Part shown: in pieces, positions 30,950-33,719 of the stretch
Position numbering within the stretch: position 1 is the stretch's first letter
How the letters are laid out: the number at the start of each line of letters is the position of its first letter
From: Nocardiopsis sp. MG754419
GTDB lineage: Bacteria; Actinomycetota; Actinomycetes; Streptosporangiales; Streptosporangiaceae
Reading direction: 5' to 3'
Assembly (NCBI RefSeq): GCF_018207095.1
Contig: NZ_QOCZ01000044.1
Coordinates: 1 to 33,719, forward strand
Length of the DNA: 33,719 nucleotides
Notes under the pieces: generated by a model
Told to the model about the DNA's origin: nothing
What the model saw: the letters and a program-made list of their open reading frames with translations, nothing else
Databases searched by the model: none
Made by a program: the position numbers and the translations under genes

Positions 30950-33379
30950 TCAGTGGTCCACCGGCCGTTCCTCGGGGGCCGTCGCCCACCCGGTGTCGGC
31001 TTCGGTGCCCAGGCCGAACTCCAGGTGGCCGCCCTCGTCCAGGAACGACTCGGGCAGCCAGGAGGCGCCGTGCTCGGCCCCGTCCAGCGTCACCTCGTGC
31101 ACGTACACCGCGTCCGCGCCCGCATCGGGGGCGGTGACGGTGATCGGTGCGCGACCCTGCGGGGTGATCCGCGCGTGGGTGAACACCGGGCTCGACAGCA
31201 GCAGCTCACCGCGTCCGGGCGCCTGGGGGAACAACCCCAGCGAGGCGAACACGTACCAGGCGGACATGGTGCCCAGGTCGTCGTTGCCCGGCAGGCCCGA
31301 GGGTCCCGTCCCGTACTGGGAGTCGATGACCTCGCGCACCGTCTCCTGGGTCTTCCACGGCTGTCCCAACCCGTTGTACAGCCACGGCGCGTGCAGCCCC
31401 GGCTGGTTGGTGGGGTCGTAGCGCAGGGGGTCGCCGCCGCCCACCGACCACTCACCGTCGGGGGTGCGGAAGAACCCGTCCAGGCGTTCGGCCGCCACCT
31501 CCCGGCCGCCCATCGCCTCGGCCAGACCGCCGACGTCGTGCGGCACCATCCAGGTGTAGGTCGCCGCCGTGCCCTGGGCGAACCCGGTCTCCGAGGCCGG
31601 GTCGAAGGAGCCCACCCAGGAACCGTCGCCGTTGCGCGCGCGGATGTATCCGGCGTCCTCGGTGGCGTCCGGGTCGAACACGTTGCGCCAGTGGCCGCCC
31701 CGGGCGGCGAACATCTCCGCGTCCTCCTCCAGGCCCAGCCGGCGCGCCCACTGCCCCAGGGCGTGGTCGGCGACCGCCGCCTCCAGGGTCTCGGCCCCAC
31801 CGCCCCAGCAGTGGCAGTCGTCGTGCGGGGCGTACTCCAGCTCCAGGTAGCGCTCCAGGTTCGGGCGCTGACCCTCGCACTGGCCGGGGCAGCCCGCGTC
31901 GGACAGGCCGTCCGGGTGCGGCTCCGTGGCCTGGGCGCGCAACGACGCGTAGGCGGCCTCGGTGTCGAACCCGTCCGCCCCCATGGCCGCGAACGTGGCC
32001 AGCGTGATGGCGGAGGGGTCCCCGGTCATCACGTGGGTGGCGCCGTTGACGTGCACCCAGCGGTCCCACACGTCCCCGTTCTGCTCCGAGAAGTTGAGCA
32101 GGGACTGGGCGAAGTCCCCGGTCACCTCCGGCTCCAGCAGCGCCGACAGCTGGATCTGGGCCCGGTACTGGTCCCAGCCGGCGAAGTTGGTGTACTGCGC
32201 CCGTTGGCCGGCCACGATCCGCTGTGGTGCTCCGTCCATCCCCGGGTAACGTCCGTCCACGTCGCTGACCAGGTTCGGCTGGAGCAGCGAACGGTAGAGG
32301 GCCGTGTAGAACTCGGTGTACAGGGCGTCGTCACCGCCGCCGACCGCGACCGCGCCCAACCGCTCGGACCAGGCGTCGTGGGCCTGCGCGGCCACCGTGT
32401 CGACGGTGTCCTCGTCCTCGACCTCGGCCGCCAGATTGGCGCGGGCGCCCTCGGCGCTCACGTAGGACACCCCCACGCGCACGCCGACGTCGGAGCCCTC
32501 CGGGAAGGAGACGTACCCGCCCGAGCCGGTTCCCCGGCGGGCGTCGCGGTCGTAGCCCTCGCCGCCGGAGGCGGAGGTGGACCCGGGCAGGAGCGTGTCG
32601 TCCTCCCAGGTCCCGACCTCGGTGAAGTCGGTGTCGAAGTGCGCGGTGAAGTGCAGTCGGTAGTAGGAACGGCGGTTGTTCTCGCCGCCGTTGGCGCGTT
32701 GCCCGCAGAACGCGCCGGTGAGCACCGAACCGGACACGGTGCGGGACTCCGCGTCGATCTCGATCTCGGCCTCCTCACTGCCGTTGAGCGAGTTCGAGGT
32801 GCGCAGCAACAGCGAGGCGGGGTCCCCTTGGGGGAAGGAGAACGCACCCACACCGGAACGATCGGTCACGCTGAGGTCGGTGCGCACGCCGTTGTCCAGG
32901 GTGACCGTGTACCGGCCGGGCTCGGCGGTCTCGTTCTCGTGGTCGAAGTCGCTCGCGTAGATCTCGTCGGTGGCGTCGGCGCTGGGGGAGGAGTCCACCG
33001 GCACGGTCACCGGCATGATGGGCAGGTCCCCGGCGGCGCCCGGGTGGCAGCCGGCGCCGTTGACGTGTGTCAGGGCGAAGCCCCGTACCCGGGTGGTGTC
33101 GTAGTGGTAGCCGTTGGCCGCGCCGGTGTCGGTCTGGTCTCCGGGGGTCGTCGTGGGACTCCACGAGACCATGCCGAAGGGGCGCACCGCGCCGGGGTAG
33201 GTGTTGCCGCCGCCGGCCGTGCCGATGAACGGGTCCACGTACCCCACGGGGTCGTCGACCAGGTCGGGGACGGTGTCGGCGGTGGCTGTGGGGGAGGCCA
33301 GGGTGGCGATCGTCAGGGGAACGAGCAGCGCGGCGATCCGGCCGCGGCGAGCACGTGGGGAACGAGCGGGGAGGGGCAT
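30950..33379 (-). CDS. Secreted GH92 alpha-mannosidase family protein
   Basis: An 809-aa exported glycoside hydrolase of family 92, Ca2+-dependent exo-acting mannosidases. A signal peptide (IAALLVPLTIATLASPTATA) is followed by the N-terminal beta domain with VDPFIGTAGGGNTYPGAV and PFGMVSWSP, and the (alpha/alpha)6 catalytic domain with YTNFAGWDQYRAQ, TLEAAVADHALGQWA, HAPWLYNGLGQPWKTQ (663-678) and GLPGNDDLGTMSAWYVFASL, whose Asp pair D700/D701 holds the base. The position of the general acid, normally NEP, reads NQP (Q659). ATG 33379 follows GAGGA at 8 nt. It is a single gene facing the AbgT operon. Likely substrates are yeast or fungal mannans, possibly phosphomannan given the Gln. Confidence 0.9.
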   Translation of the reverse strand: MPLPARSPRARRGRIAALLVPLTIATLASPTATADTVPDLVDDPVGYVDPFIGTAGGGNTYPGAVRPFGMVSWSPTTTPGDQTDTGAANGYHYDTTRVRGFALTHVNGAGCHPGAAGDLPIMPVTVPVDSSPSADATDEIYASDFDHENETAEPGRYTVTLDNGVRTDLSVTDRSGVGAFSFPQGDPASLLLRTSNSLNGSEEAEIEIDAESRTVSGSVLTGAFCGQRANGGENNRRSYYRLHFTAHFDTDFTEVGTWEDDTLLPGSTSASGGEGYDRDARRGTGSGGYVSFPEGSDVGVRVGVSYVSAEGARANLAAEVEDEDTVDTVAAQAHDAWSERLGAVAVGGGDDALYTEFYTALYRSLLQPNLVSDVDGRYPGMDGAPQRIVAGQRAQYTNFAGWDQYRAQIQLSALLEPEVTGDFAQSLLNFSEQNGDVWDRWVHVNGATHVMTGDPSAITLATFAAMGADGFDTEAAYASLRAQATEPHPDGLSDAGCPGQCEGQRPNLERYLELEYAPHDDCHCWGGGAETLEAAVADHALGQWARRLGLEEDAEMFAARGGHWRNVFDPDATEDAGYIRARNGDGSWVGSFDPASETGFAQGTAATYTWMVPHDVGGLAEAMGGREVAAERLDGFFRTPDGEWSVGGGDPLRYDPTNQPGLHAPWLYNGLGQPWKTQETVREVIDSQYGTGPSGLPGNDDLGTMSAWYVFASLGLFPQAPGRGELLLSSPVFTHARITPQGRAPITVTAPDAGADAVYVHEVTLDGAEHGASWLPESFLDEGGHLEFGLGTEADTGWATAPEERPVDH

Positions 33380-33621
33380 GCGGGTGTCCTCGGCGGGGAG
33401 ATGGGGCCCGGGCAGTGTCCCCCACCGCCTCGCGCCGTGCCCAGACCCCCAAGGCCCGTCAGGGCGCGATTTCCTCCGTGCTTCGCCGGCCGGTCACCCC
33501 GTGGTGCGGATCCGGCCGCGTTCCGGTCTCGGTCGTCGGTGCCCGAACACCCGCGGGAACCGCCCCTGCCGGGCGGTGACGGTCCACGAGGGGGTCGGGG
33601 CGCCGGCCCCGAGGAAGGCGG
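33380..33621. other. Gap between GH92 gene and transposase end
   Basis: No gene seen. A 6-bp hairpin CCGCCC/GGGCGG with loop CTGCC is at 33560-33576. The GH92 promoter and the right end of the insertion element should lie here, but no clear -10 or terminal inverted repeat was identified. Confidence 0.4.
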
Positions 33622-33719
33622 CTAGGTGTACTGACCTGAAAGGTTAGGTACGCGGGAGGCGGGAGGGCCGCTGATCGCGGTGTGGAACCGGTGGTGATTG
33701 TAGTGGTGCAACCACCCGA
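33622..33719 (-). mobile_element. IS481-type transposase, C-terminal end (runs off window)
   Basis: Reading the minus strand from the window edge gives 31 codons: WLHHYNHHRFHTAISG near the start and PNLSGQYT before a TAG stop at 33624-33622. This matches the C-terminal end of IS481-family DDE transposases as I recall it (HHYNHHRPHTAL ... NLSGQYT). The catalytic domain lies beyond the window. The element's end should be within about 100 bp left of the stop, that is, upstream of the GH92 gene. Whether the element is complete cannot be judged. Confidence 0.8.

Noticed and set aside
30803..33625. 940-codon plus-strand frame antisense to GH92
   Set aside because: No motif and a start inside the 13-bp tandem repeat; the GH92 protein on the minus strand is convincing.

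Overview
This is a very GC-rich actinobacterial chromosome segment. Codon third positions are almost all G or C, GTG and TTG starts are common, and several genes look leaderless. Gene content (a CYP157/CYP154-like P450 pair, a NACHT NTPase with membrane helices and repeats, a sugar ABC operon without its own ATPase, an AI-2E-type permease, an IS481-type transposase end) fits Streptomyces, Nocardiopsis or relatives. The exact genus is an inference. No rRNA, tRNA, CRISPR array or replication origin was recognised.

Layout. 1-2.6 kb: two overlapping cytochrome P450 genes on the minus strand, ending at a strong hairpin; the upstream one lacks the K-helix ExxR motif. 2.7-5.7 kb: a YfcC-type transporter, then an HxlR regulator divergent from an NmrA/quinone-oxidoreductase-like SDR. 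5.8-9.9 kb: a large NACHT NTPase and a small lipoprotein. 10.0-13.7 kb: a glucose/mannose-type ABC operon (lipoprotein binding protein plus two permeases) behind a promoter whose -35 box sits in a palindrome. 13.7-16.1 kb: ketopantoate reductase-like gene divergent from an AI-2E family permease. 16.4-21.8 kb: a sulfotransferase-like gene, a 0.8-kb non-coding stretch, then a small secondary-metabolism-like cassette (TauD/TfdA dioxygenase, glycosyltransferase, methyltransferase-like protein) followed by an acyl-CoA ligase pseudogene with its middle deleted. 21.8-23.8 kb: MFS exporter divergent from a TetR regulator. 23.8-26.5 kb: a fusion of a degenerate CPBP membrane domain to a TIM-barrel glycosidase-like domain, divergent from a second TetR regulator across a long perfect inverted repeat. 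26.5-30.8 kb: GntR regulator, creatininase-family amidohydrolase, secreted esterase and AbgT transporter, probably a catabolic locus. 30.8-33.4 kb: a 13-bp tandem repeat, a strong terminator and a secreted GH92 mannosidase with Gln where the catalytic acid Glu is expected. 33.6 kb to the end: the C-terminus of an IS481-type transposase running off the window.

Most promising for new biology: the CPBP-TIM barrel fusion with its operator, the GH92 enzyme with the altered acid residue, the NACHT protein, and the ExxR-less P450 whose 3' end overlaps its partner by 121 nt. Regulator and gene pairs recur (HxlR/SDR, TetR/MFS, TetR/CPBP-TIM, GntR/creatininase), and each has a visible candidate operator in its intergenic gap.
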